Positions 10,404-20,844 of a stretch of DNA of 64,000 nt are shown here, in pieces. The first letter of the stretch is position 1. The number at the start of each line of letters is the position of its first letter. Position numbers and translations under genes: made by a program. Below the pieces are notes generated by a model. It made no database searches, had not been told where the DNA came from, and worked only from the letters and a program-made list of their open reading frames with translations. Source of the stretch: Symsagittifera roscoffensis (Eukaryota; Xenacoelomorpha; Acoela; Convolutidae); assembly GCF_963678635.1 (NCBI RefSeq), contig NC_087062.1:22307789-22371788 (forward strand), given 5' to 3'.

Positions 10404-11294
10404 CCCGGGTTGACCTCCATAGACCAAAAATGCTAATCATACAATTCCATAAAATTTACTAGTCATACAAATTTCATGCATTTTGCTAAAATGGTGTCGT
10501 CGAATTTTCAAAAAACATTTTCTTGTTTTAGCATAAAATTCGGTGTATCCTACTACATAAGAAAAATTTTTGTCAAAAAAAAATATCATACAATTTCCAT
10601 AAATGGAAAATGAATGAATAGCATTTTTTTGATAGCGACAACAAAAACTGTTTTGTATTTTTTTCAACCGCAAATTGATTTTCGTACTCAAACAATTTTT
10701 TTTGGAAAAAAAATTTTGCATGAAAAGTTTAATTTTTTGTGTGCATAACGTAGTCCTGGATATACTTATATTGGATTTTGCTTTTTTTTCCTTTTCTATT
10801 CATAATTTTTTCAAACACGCTTAAGACTCCTCTTATTTTTGCATGACAGGTTTTTCTATGCCTTGATTAATGTGTGGTAATTTAAAAATTCAGTTTTTAG
10901 AAATAATCATTTTGAAATTTACTGCCAAAATTTAAAAGTTCGTTACTTTCGTTATATTATTTGTGTGAGAGAGAATTAAAACATTTCAAGCTGTTTCCAA
11001 TGCATTTTTAATGCGAGACAGCTAAGCCTTTGGTTACTACGCTTGAGTAACCAAGGTTTATGTCATTTGTGTTCGGTTATGAACACAACCAAAAAATTTT
11101 GAGAAATTAAATGTAAAAAATCAATATTTCTGGTGTATGGAAAAATGCTAGTCATAGAGTTTGCATATATGAAAAAATACCAACCATAGACCTTTCATAC
11201 AATTTTCTGTACTTATGGAAATGCATGAAAAAGGTATGATTAGCATCTTTTCATTAATGAAAATTGTCTGACTAGCATTTTTGGTCAACCCGGG
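10404..11294. mobile_element. Non-coding DNA element with CCCGGGTTGACC terminal inverted repeats
   Basis: Both ends read inward as CCCGGGTTGACC followed by ACCAAAAATGCTA/CCAAAAATGCTAG. Subterminal motifs of the type CTAATCATAC / CTAGTCATAC recur several times at both ends. The flanks suggest a 2-bp CA duplication. Removing the element and one CA restores AATGTAATCAAATTTGCATG, which resembles the interior of MITE family B. No transposase frame; superfamily not assigned. Confidence 0.65.
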
Positions 11295-11296
11295 CA

Positions 11297-11819
11297 AATT
11301 TGCATGTGGAGATGCTCAGACATTTTTTGCAAAACGAAAAATTGAAAGCTGATAGAGCGTAACACTGAGTTGCATGCAGTATAGTAAAGCTTATTACTAG
11401 TACGTATCGTAATGCTCATTAAACAAAACGTTAAAGCAAACAAAATACAAACTCAAAATACATCGAACTTGAACGAAATAGTCCCTCCTCTGCGGAACTT
11501 TATAAAACGGGAACGGTTTAGTCTACCTCCAAACGGAAACTAAGGAAGCGACGTTCATGAAACTTATAGGGCGGATACTAAGGATGACTTGAGCCGGGTA
11601 TGCAGAATTTTGCGCCCATGCTGATGTTGTTTGTAGCTGCAAAAAGAGAAGTCGTCTACGTAGTGTTTTCATTGCCGTTTATTTTCAGTAATCCACAATT
11701 GAAGATTGTGGAGAGTGCTTGATTGTTTTGACTCGTCCGTAAAAGACGGAATATGGCTTTACCAGGGTTCACTAAGAGCAGGAAAGCCCACTTCTGACAG
11801 TTCTGGGGGACAGCTTATA
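11297..11819. other. No gene; contains a short dispersed repeat
   Basis: About 85 bp near 11375-11460 (TAAAGCTTATTACTAGTACGT...) resembles 38285-38370. The remainder shows no supported feature. Confidence 0.35.
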
Positions 11820-12640
11820 ATTAGAACCGTGAAAAACTCCTAAAGTGACACGTTATAATCATAAGTTGGGCCATTTTGCGTCTGCAACGGGGTTGTCCCA
11901 CAAATCGTCCAAATTAGGAGATTTTGGCTTCGATGGACAAAAATCCGAGACCCTCGGACCCCCTGGTTCAAGTGACAACGGTTCGCGGAAGAGCAAATAG
12001 CTCCGTTCGAACAGCAATTAGCGGTTGGAATAGGCCGAAGGTTTAGTTTTCTTAGATCTTGTTGAAAACAGTTTTCTTTTAGAACGCCGGTATTATGCCC
12101 TAGGCAAATAATCCAAATTCCGACTTCCGGAAGTTGTATCAGCTCCCACTGAACACAAGGAAGCCAAAACCTCGGGATTTAATAGGTAGTGACAGGTCAC
12201 ATCATGTATCTTAGTTTGAGCTAAACCCGACGGTTAGACCAGACGATAATACCACTTGGGAAAACATCCCTTAGACCGACCGGAAACAAAAAATTTACGC
12301 AAAATGATAAGCGAGGGCATTTTGATGTTATGGCGTCAATAGAGACTAGATAAGAACTGCGAAAAAAGAGCCCATACAAATTAATCTCTCCGACAATTCA
12401 TCCGGGTGTTCAAACCTTTTTGAGAGAAAAGCGAAAACGGACTGTTGAAGGAAGGGGAATAACTTACCATTAGTGTGAACGGAATTCTGAACCCAAATAT
12501 AGAAGAATGAGCCCGATTGACATCGGGGTGACTTTTAAATGACCTTTGGGCGTTTAGGACCAAAAGTGCATAGAAAATGTTGTGTTGAACCACTGGAAAC
12601 CGTTCTTCTTACTAGTAATTTGGATGAAAATTATTTATTG
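11820..12640 (+). repeat. Leader-like dispersed repeat, copy 1
   Basis: Collinear, diverged similarity to the minus strand of 51960-51000. Shared blocks include GACCCTCGG, TAGCGGTTGG/TAGCGGCAAA, ACTTCCGGAAGTT/ACTTCCGGAAGTC and ATAGGTAGTG. Composition and CCGGAGGGT-like words resemble the leader of the neighbouring 18-kb retroelement. It may be part of the leader of a related element into which, or next to which, that element inserted. Confidence 0.4.
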
Positions 12641-13009
12641 CAAACTGACGCAGAAGCTGTTAGTACTATAACTTCTACATAGCAACCTTGGAGTAGTATA
12701 ATTAGTTAAAAGCTACTTGGTCAACAATGGGTCCAGCTTAACTCGGCGAAGGATTTACTTAAATCAACTCAACTAGACTAAAGAAAAGTAGTCCCAGAGA
12801 AAATTGGAGCGCGTGAATAGGTCCCTTAAGTAACATGATTGGACCGGAAACAAGGCTTTCCGGAGGGTATGTTAGGGCTCAGTTTGACCCCTAATAGACA
12901 AAATACGTTCCACTGCCTGCTAGAAGGTCGGGAGTGGAAAAGAGTATAGATGAGAAAAATAGATGCCTGAAATGAACTGGTTATCCCTGAAAAGGGTCAT
13001 CCCTTCCGG

Positions 13010-13875
13010 TGGCACAGCGCGACCTTCCGGCGGGACAGACAAAGACGACTAAAGGCCGCAATAACAAAAAAATGCTGCGAGGGAGGGTCGAAATATTCGC
13101 GGGAAGTTTAAATTTTTAAAATTTCGATTGACGGGCAAGTATTTCTCAGAAATACAAAAAGATGGCCATTTTGACGAAAAAGAACGAAAAAACAGAACAA
13201 CGACAAATATAGTGAAAAACGGTCGTACGGGAACACGAGAAAAACGGAACCTCTTATCGTGGCAATAACACACGATAAGATCCTTAGCAGTGGAAATTAG
13301 TGGAAAAGGAAGCTTCAGTGGGGAAGGAATATTCCGCCGAATCCTCCCGTGCCACAAATTGGTAGAGATAAGAACGTTATCTCGAGAAGATTACGCGAGC
13401 GGAGGCTTGGTCCCCCAGAGACCGTTATATGTTGAAGGACTGCAGTAAACTAACTTTTTAGCTACTCTGATGCCATAGAACTTTGAATTAACACCGGTAT
13501 GATTTGATATTTTAGAATATGAGTAGCTAGGAAGAGGAAAGGGTCAATCCATCTCCAATGGATTTATTATAGAACTGTCACACAACAACATGATAAAATA
13601 GGGCGATCGAGCCGTGTTTTTAATAGCAATCATGTAGTCTGAGGATCCGAGACTCAGCTATGTGGTTGTGTTCGCATGTAAACGAAAGCTTATCAAAAGT
13701 CGTTTGACTGCCTAAAAATAGTAACTTTTTACTTAGCCCTAAACAGACCAAAAAATCACATGGCAAGGTCGAGACGGTGAAAAACGAGTAGGATTAAGGT
13801 AACTGACGCCTGCCAGTCGTTAATAGGTACTTTTTCTACGCTCCGTCGCTGTGTAATATTTGGGCGAATGTTACA
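13010..13875 (+). repeat. 5' LTR of the 18-kb retroelement
   Basis: 866 bp starting TGGCACAGCGCGACC and ending GGGCGAATGTTACA, i.e. TG...CA. Aligns end to end with 30139-31006 with about 30 differences by hand count. Confidence 0.9.
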
Positions 13876-13887
13876 TAGACGTTTTTA

Positions 13888-13904
13888 TGGCGCTCCTGGG
13901 TGGG
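13888..13904 (+). promoter_or_regulatory. Primer-binding-site-like motif
   Basis: TGGCGCTCCTGGGTGGG begins 12 nt inside the 5' LTR. It opens with TGG, complementary to a tRNA 3' CCA. The same motif with the same 12-nt spacer follows another LTR at 46121-46133 on the minus strand. The priming tRNA was not identified. Confidence 0.6.
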
Positions 13905-15062
13905 CCTGTCAAGGCATAAGACCATCATGATCAGCAAGCGTTTCAGCGACGAACCTTCCGCTCCGGGCGTATGCCCGAGTTAGAGGCCTTAATGACCGTT
14001 ATTGTACTAGGGGGAAGGTGCGTACCCTCCGCCTAGTACTATTTAGCTTTTTAACTTAGCTAACACCGAAAATTCCGGGGGCCGGAGGGTTAGCGTGGAA
14101 GTCATGAGCCCGCTTGTCCCAAGGTCCCGGGACCAAAAACAATTAAAGAGAAAACGTAAAACCAAACAAAAATAGTGTATAGCCAAGAAAAAGCCAACAA
14201 AAAATTTATTTGAAAACAAAAAAGTACAAAAAACATTTAAAAATCCAAAAAAGACCAAAAACAGTAAAAAACATAAAGTGACAGTTTAAATGTTATTTCC
14301 GGACGAGATGTGATCTGACCTTCCTATTTGTTGTTGATTCAGATTGATTTATATCATTTCTGATAGAAAGATTGTGTGTTTTGGTGAAGGGTTGGATACC
14401 CTCCCTTGAGTGTAATTTGAGTATTTAAGCACGTTTATGGTGATTTCGCCGGTGGCCGGAGGGTAGAGTGGCAAGCTGACCGACAAGTTCCACACTCAAC
14501 AAGGATATCAGGGACAACATCTACAACGACTGTTGGGTATCGTTGAAACAAAACTTAAGTGGTGGGGGGCAAGATTGGCGTGGTCCGATTGTACCCTCCA
14601 TCGATTACAAATTTCCGAGTTAAGGGTCTTAATTCGGGTATTTTGGTGCAAAGGAGGGTATAGTATTATTCATTAGCGACTACTAATAGGTTAATATCCT
14701 TATTATATATTACTTATTTCCTAATTAGACCCACGAAACACCCAAATCTTGTCGAAAATTACTGATTTTTGACAAACTATAGACCCCCAAATTTTTGGAT
14801 ATCCGAGCTTTTCCGAACCGCAGAAGCTTTTGTATAGGGCGTAGCTACGTAGTTCAATCCCCCTGACTAAAGAAACCGCGTGAGAAAAGACTCAGTAGAA
14901 GTTGGAAAAAACTAAAACTTTTCGATCAAAATTTCGATAATTTTCTGAATTTTGTCAATCTGTTTTGGGGATCGAGTTTTTGAGTTTTTAGAGTTAGAGC
15001 AATAAAATTTTTTGTGTTAGGAATGTGCTAGCATAACGTGCTTGGTTGCCAGAAAAATTTTT
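13905..15062 (+). other. Retroelement leader, 5' part
   Basis: Untranslated leader. Words CCGGAGGGTTAG (14085) and CCGGAGGGTAGAG (14459) are complementary to the CCTCCGG repeats downstream. A strongly A-rich stretch spans about 14130-14280. No coding frame is supported. Confidence 0.5.
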
Positions 15063-15985
15063 GAGTAACCCTCCGATTAGCTCCGTGGATAGCGCTAACG
15101 ACTTAAGGATTGGAAAAGGAAGGAATCGGAGGGTCCAAATTTGATAGTTATTGGCCAAATTTTTGTCTGCAAACCAATTTTGGTCCGGTTTTTTGCATTA
15201 TTCCAGTGCCGTACAGGGCTTCTACGCTCGTTTCAGGTATTTTTAGGCACTTTCAATAGGAATTGTGGAAAAAGTTTCTCAGAACCTATATAGGTGGTGA
15301 AAAAAGGCCATTTGGACAAACACGTTTTCGGCGATTTCTCTAAGACTAGCCAACCGATCGGGATAATTTTGGTACCATAAGTCGACGTTTTGGACCATTT
15401 TTCCGGACCACAACCGTTTTTGGGTTGATAACTTTGGAAAAGAAAATTTTTTTAGAATTTGTTGGTTCGGAGGGTCCAAATTAGAGGTAACCCTCCGAGC
15501 GGCAGAAAATTTTATCAAAACACCTTTTTATCCTGCTGGGAAGGTTGACCGTGTCAACTAACCTGGTTTTAAGTAAGTTACACCGCATTCGGAGGCTTTA
15601 TTGCGGTAAATTAACCCTTTTACCTGATTTTTGCGGAACCCTCCGGAGTGACTTAAGCCCTTTAGCAACCCTCCTTAGTGGAGATTTTCCACGAGACCAT
15701 CCGAAGAAGCTAAAAACAAACCCCCATAGAGCTTTTAGCTTGTTTTGACGCTTTTTGAAGCTAGTGGAAGACCCTTCTAAGTGAGGTTAAAAAATTTGAA
15801 AATTTTGGAAGAACCCTCCGAGGTAACCCTCCGGAGCATATTAAGCCTCTAATTGACCCTCCTTAGTGAGTGAAGAGGAACCCTCCGAAGTCACTTGGGT
15901 GGCTAAGGTACCCTCCGAGGTAACCCTCCGAAGTAGGCTAAGTGTCTTAACAACCCTCCGAAGTAACCCTCCGGAGTGTCTTAAA
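15063..15985 (+). repeat. CCCTCCG repeat field in the leader
   Basis: The word AACCCTCCG followed by A/G-AGT recurs about a dozen times between 15063 and 15985, often in pairs 12 bp apart. The reverse word CGGAGGGTCCAAATT appears at 15125 and 15470. The mix of sense and antisense copies allows many alternative base pairings in the RNA. Confidence 0.75.
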
Positions 15986-16211
15986 CCTTCTAACAACTTT
16001 TCTTGTTAGAAACTTGAGGAAACCTTCTGTGGCAATTTGGGAAACGGAAAATATCCATTTAATTAGGACCATATTAGGATATTAGGCGTGCCTATTAAGA
16101 TCATAGGAGCCCATTTTGACCCGGAAATTCGTGATCAACTTTGGATTCTAGATCGGGTGTATCAGAAGTACCCGAACCAAGTTTTTTTTTTGTTTGTGAT
16201 TTTGGTTGTGT

Positions 16212-16364
16212 GGTTGCCTTGAGCTACTTAATAGGAAAGCTCGGGCAATCCGGGAACACACAGAAGAAGACCTTGGTGAGTGTATTAGGCAGATACACAC
16301 TCACTTGAGAAGAAAAGTTGTTCCCTGCTCTCGTGCACTTGGAGCGTTCCGGGTGTGGGGGAGC
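16212..16364 (+). ncRNA. Structured leader RNA, unit 1
   Basis: Predicted by eye as three hairpin domains. The first is GGTTGCC...GGGCAATC enclosing GAGCT/AGCTC (16212-16250). The second is GGGAACA (16252-16258) paired with TGTTCCC (16319-16325), enclosing hairpin GTGAGTGTAT/ATACACACTCAC. The third is GCTC/GAGC (16327-16364) enclosing GCACTTGGA-GCGT-TCCGGGTGT. Unit 2, 185 nt downstream, keeps the same fold with different stem sequences. Confidence 0.7.
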
Positions 16365-16396
16365 TTTATCATAGACTTAAGATATTTTCGATCAGA

Positions 16397-16544
16397 GATT
16401 GCCTTGAGCTACTAAGTAGGACAGCTCGGGCAATCGCAGGACACCTAAAAGAAGACCTCGGTGGGTGTATTAGACAAATACACACTCACTTGAGAAGACT
16501 GTGTCCTGGGCTTCGTTCTTTCGGATCGTTCCGATTGAGGGAAG
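16397..16544 (+). ncRNA. Structured leader RNA, unit 2
   Basis: Tandem copy of unit 1. The first stem is GATTGCC/GGCAATC enclosing GAGCT/AGCTC (16397-16435). The second is CAGGACAC (16437-16444) with GTGTCCTG (16501-16508), enclosing GTGTATT/AATACAC. The third is CTTC/GAAG (16511-16544) enclosing TCGGA-TCGT-TCCGA. Relative to unit 1 the second and third stems differ on both arms in a compensatory way, which supports real RNA structure. A role in packaging, dimerisation or translation is plausible but not shown. Confidence 0.7.
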
Positions 16545-16636
16545 TCTTTTTCTTTAAGACTAAGTTTTATTGATCTGTTTCTGAATCATCACAGCTTTTT
16601 GCCCAAGATTGTTTGATTTTAACAAAGCAGTGACTT

Positions 16637-16701
16637 GATAAGAGTGTGGCGGTAAATTGATACTGACGAAAGGTCGCTGTCACCTGTAGGACATTCTTAT
16701 C
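16637..16701 (+). ncRNA. Additional leader hairpin domain
   Basis: GATAAGAGTG (16637-16646) pairs with CATTCTTATC (16692-16701), closing a 45-nt loop that contains ACTGACGAAAGG and a TGAC/GTCA helix. It lies between the tandem structured units and the Gag start. Single-sequence prediction only. Confidence 0.4.
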
Positions 16702-16976
16702 TGATTTTCAATTGTGTTTTGTGTATTGATTATATCTTGTGAAAATTTGGTGATACTGTTATACTATACAACAGGGTTGAGTTAGCATTATATCAATACT
16801 GAGTAGGCCCTTTGTGTAACTTTAGCTGAGTCACTAAGATTGTCATTGAGAAATCTAAGAGACATTTTGATACTTACGAGATCGAAGAGGCAGCGTTAAG
16901 TAATTTAACTTGAACTTGTTTGCGGTACGTGTGCATCGCCATTAAATTATAAGAATATTGTTATTTGTTACAAAGT

Positions 16977-18546
16977 ATGCAGCGCAGGGACTCGTTAGGA
17001 TCCACTATTAAGATTCCCAGGCTGAGCAAGGGAAGCACGCGAAAATTTAAAACTAGGCGTAGCCAGTGTTCGTTTAGCAGAGCTTCCGACGTGTTTGCTG
17101 AAAACGAATTGACTAAAGGTCAAGCTGATCTTTCAGTGAGCGAAATGAAATTAAGGAATGAGAAAAACCTCGATGGCGATCAAGGGCGGAGCGCCGAGGC
17201 CGGAACCGCGAGCGAAACGCTTGTGGACCCCTTTGACGAAGGGGAACGGACGCTTATTCGACCCGACTTTGAGCCGAACGAGGAACTCGAGCGGGAGGAC
17301 GGAGGAGACCTCGGAGCGTTCCGAGGTCGAGCCGCGAGAGGAAGTGTTATTCAGGGGAATGTCCAAATCGGAGACCAAGAGTCATAGGTGGATAAGAGAA
17401 TTTTCGTATCCAGCTAATACCCACTCATCTCTGGCCAAGCAGAGCAACAACGCGTTGATGTCGAGTATAAGCCCGAGTGAAGAACAACCGGGTTCGAAGG
17501 CCAAGAAGAGCTGGAAGTCTTTGTACGATGAGCGCATGGCGTCACTACGAACTGAGGGTTTATCTTCCGGTTATGACCACCCGGAGATAACCCATCCGGA
17601 CGTGAACTTCACACCGTGCCCAAGGAACGACATGAGCAGGAAGGCGTCGTCCGGCTCGCCGACCAGGCCCATGTCAGATGGGATAACGATGGGAGCGTCA
17701 TCAACGTTCGACAGATTGATGACGTCGTTGAGCAAGCAAAAAGGCGTTGCGTCATCAAGTACCAGGCTGCAGCCGCAGTTGACCTCATCTTTTTTGGGAC
17801 ACTGGCGATATAAGTGACATGTTCGCTGGCGTAATGAATGGTCTGGATGAGCTGAGACGGGACATGACTAAGAGAATAGATCAAGTTGACGAGAGAGCTC
17901 ACCAAGGTCGAGAGAATTTGAGAGACAAACTAACGCACTTGAAGTCGCAGGCGTGGGTTGATCAGGCTCAATTGATTCGCAACACCGATCAATGCCTGGC
18001 GGAGAGCCTGGCACAATCAAACAAGGAGTCAGAGGAAAAAGAGGCTAGGATGACAAGAGAGATCGAGCGATTGTTGAACGATCATGATAATACCTACGCC
18101 CATTTGATGAATAGCCTGGAAAAAAGGTTAGATGCCAAATCTGACTTAATGATGCGGAAGCTTGACGCGATCTTGGATGGGAGCAATTGGGAGGATCGTT
18201 CCAACCCAAGGGAGCGCTCACGCCATGCGAATGATGGAGATGGTACGGGCAGCTATGCCAGGGCCCAGCAAAGTTCGAGAACGAACTACGAACCTAGGAA
18301 TAGGGAACGGCCAAGGGCAGCCCCGTCGAGGCCTGGCTGGACGAATCCGGTCCCGCCGGAGGCAGATGCTACTCCGGAGACAAGGTTGCCAACTGTGCCA
18401 CAAGTCAGTTCAGTGCCAGATCTGACCACAGTCTCACAGGACACGACGATGTATGCCTCGATGTTTGAGCCTCTGAATAGATCTCTCGAGACATTCATCA
18501 CTAAGCTCTCGAAGTCAACCGAAGGCAAAATCGCACACTGGTATCC
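16977..18546 (+). pseudogene. Gag-like N-terminal region with long coiled coil
   Basis: First ATG at 16977 in the frame open to 17387. Coding then moves through the other frames and is clearest at 17616-17813 and 17819-18553. The last segment (about 240 codons) is strongly charged with heptad-like spacing (DELRRDMTKRIDQVDERAHQ, ...REIERLLNDHDNTYAH...), i.e. a coiled coil, followed by an Arg/Pro/Ser-rich linker. This fits the matrix-like N-terminus of a large retroelement Gag. Capsid and zinc-knuckle parts are missing because the sequence jumps to integrase at about 18546. At least three frameshifts. No database match was available to me, so the Gag label rests on position and composition. Confidence 0.6.
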
Positions 18547-19858
18547 ATGCTGAGAATCTATTGCTCACGCTACATGGATGACTGGGACAAGCACTTGCCG
18601 CAAGTGATGGGTGCTTACAACAGCACGGAGCATTCCACCGCGGGAATAAGTCCGCACATGATGCTAACGGGTCACGAAAAAGCGCTTCCGTTGACGTTTT
18701 TCTACCCTGAATATGAAGGGAAGAGAACAGCACCGCAAACGTACTTGCGGGATGTTATTAGAAGACAGCAGGACCTCAATCACTTCTGCAGGAGGAACAC
18801 GCAACAGGCGCAAATTAGACAAAAAAGGAGGTTTGATAAAAATGACAGCCGATGCAAAAGCCTACTCAGTTGGCGACTACGTCTGGGTATTCCAGGAAGT
18901 GGTTCCACCAAAAGGAACCAAGAAATTATTAAAGAAATGGCGTGGTCCATTTCAGATAACAGATGTGCACCAAGGAGGTCGTTTTAATCGATTTAGCACT
19001 GGAAGAGCAGCTCATTACGAAAACATCAAACCACACAATGCCTCGTCAGAGGACTGGTGCATCCCAGCGGACAGCCAAGAGGGAGACTATTTGATAGTGG
19101 ATCCTGCTTGTGAGGTGAATGAAAATGGTACTCGCGACAAAAACGACGGGAATGAGGTGGTGGACGAGTGCGACCTACCACTGGACCTGGAGTTGACCGA
19201 GCGAGTGGAGATGGACTCTACCTTATGCCGAGGAAGACTGGGACTGCCCTGAACAAATTGAAATCGACAAAGGAATGCAGCCTGACTTTCCTCTCACCAT
19301 GGAAACACGCCAGAGCAAGAGAGGAAAAAACAAAAAGAAATACAATCCGTACGGCGAGGATTTCGTCGTAGACAGGATAGTTGTAAGTGATATGATGGAC
19401 TCGCTGGTAGGACTGGACGAAGTGGCGGTGCTAGAAGAAATCGACTTGGTGAATGACATGGATCAGGACTGGATCGACGATCGATAAGAACCGGAAGTGG
19501 AGTTCGAACCAGCAGCGGAACAGACTCATGAGCAAGAACTAACGAACTTGCGGGTGCTCGAATGGCTCCATGATCTGCCGACAGACCCAAGAGAGACAAT
19601 CCTGACGATTTAGGACGTCGATAAAGACGGCATCAAATACGTCAGTCATGACAATACCGAGTCCAACTGGGTCGCCCCAGATGGTCCTCTACGTTTTCCA
19701 CAATCCAACCTCGATCTCCTAGACTTTGGGCGATCGACGGGGACGTCGATGGATATTTTTGTCCGGGGAGTGGGGGTAGGACTCACCCACACCAAAAATC
19801 TGATAATAAAAAAATTGAAATCGGCAAGAGAAACCGGAGAACTAGAGACAGAGGGCGA
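18547..19858 (+). pseudogene. Ty3/gypsy-like integrase, C-terminal part with extended tail
   Basis: Begins inside the integrase core (LRIYCSRYMDDWDKHLPQVM, then AYNSTEHSTAGISPHMMLTG), the region after the catalytic Glu in gypsy-type integrases. Continues into the C-terminal beta module with KLLKKWRGPFQITDV and YENIKPHN. A long acidic tail follows. Frames change near 18835 (1 to 2) and 19250 (2 to 3), with in-frame stops at 19485 (TAA) and 19610 (TAG). The integrase zinc finger and first catalytic Asp residues are missing. The tail runs directly towards the macrodomain-like segment, so the two may have formed one polyprotein. Confidence 0.8.
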
Positions 19859-19860
19859 GA

Positions 19861-20378
19861 ATGCTAAAAAACCACATTTTTGGACGAATTTTTGAATCGT
19901 ATTTTGACCTACCGAACCATTATTCAAACAATATCGTCATAACGGACAGCGATTTCATACTCACGGAATGCATACGCGCTATAGCGATAACCGCGGACGT
20001 AAGCTTCAAAACAGCACTAGCGGCTGATTCCAAAATAGAGTATAAGAACATCAAATTCCTATGAAAACAGAGGCCTGGTGTGGGAGGGATGATAGCGCTG
20101 CCCATGTTGCTTCACAGATACCAGGGAAATATTTGTGTTTCCTGGTTACTAAGGCCACTGATAGGCAACACGTAGATCCAGAGAGCTTGGTATTGGCCTT
20201 GACTCGACTTAGGGATTTTCTGGTTGAGAGAGGAGTGACCTCTCTCTCGTTACCAGATTATGATCCTTATAGGGGAAAGCTACATCCGAGAGAGTTGTAC
20301 GCCCTTGTACATGTGATATTTTCAGAAACTGACATAGAGGTTCACTTACATAAAAAAAACTATCTGAGCATATGCTAG
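19861..20378 (+). pseudogene. Macrodomain-like segment resembling OARD1/TARG1 ADP-ribose hydrolases
   Basis: Two overlapping frames (19861-20064, then 20061-20378) join through one frameshift near 20060. The order of motifs follows the TARG1-type macrodomain. It has a segment DFILTECIRAIAITADVSFK (the place of the family's 'lahcis..mgaGIA..FK'), then Gly-rich PGVGG, then KYLCFLVTKATDR, LALTRLRDFLVERGVTSLSL and FSETDIEVHL. In the family these strands build the ADP-ribose pocket, and the Lys in the LxTK motif is catalytic in TARG1. The usual GCGLD loop with the catalytic Asp reads DYDPYRGKL here, so activity is uncertain even for an intact copy. Known TARG1 removes ADP-ribose from proteins; in a retroelement it could counter host PARPs, which is inference. 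Confidence 0.6.
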
Positions 20379-20844
20379 GAATTGCATTCGGCGATAAGTG
20401 GTTTTTATTAAATTCACTTGATAAGAATTAGGGTCAAGTTTTAGATTAGGATTAAGTTTTAGGTACAATATTAGGGATTATGTTTGTATGTGATAGTGTA
20501 GATGTTTGATGTTTATGTGTTATGTTATTGTTATGATATGTTTTATGTTTTGTGTCATAAAAGACCTAGAATACTCCAGGTAGTCGAGATGACAGCGCTC
20601 ATTTGTGCTACCTTGACAAAGATGCACGTGGACGATCCACCTTGGTGCTAGTTTTTAAATCAGAATTGAGAAGAGAATTTCAATGAAGAGTTTTAAAGAT
20701 TTGAATGATGTTTTATCCAAAAATGATGGTTTTAGGTCGCGACTTGTTTTTTAGATCTTGATTGATCAGAAATTGTTTATTGAATTCATTGAATCAAACG
20801 AGCCGGAAGAAACTACACGATAACAAGAATCAACACGATAAGAA
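20379..20844 (+). other. Non-coding spacer inside the retroelement
   Basis: AT-rich, T/G-biased sequence (for example ATGTTTGATGTTTATGTGTTATG) between the macrodomain-like frame and the next ATG. It contrasts with the GC-richer coding parts on both sides and could hold a subgenomic promoter or splice signals. None was identified. Confidence 0.4.

Noticed and set aside
16640-16700. Hammerhead ribozyme (CTGACGAAAGG looks like part of the core)
   Set aside because: The stem between CTGANGA and GAAA and the third helix around the cleavage site are absent.
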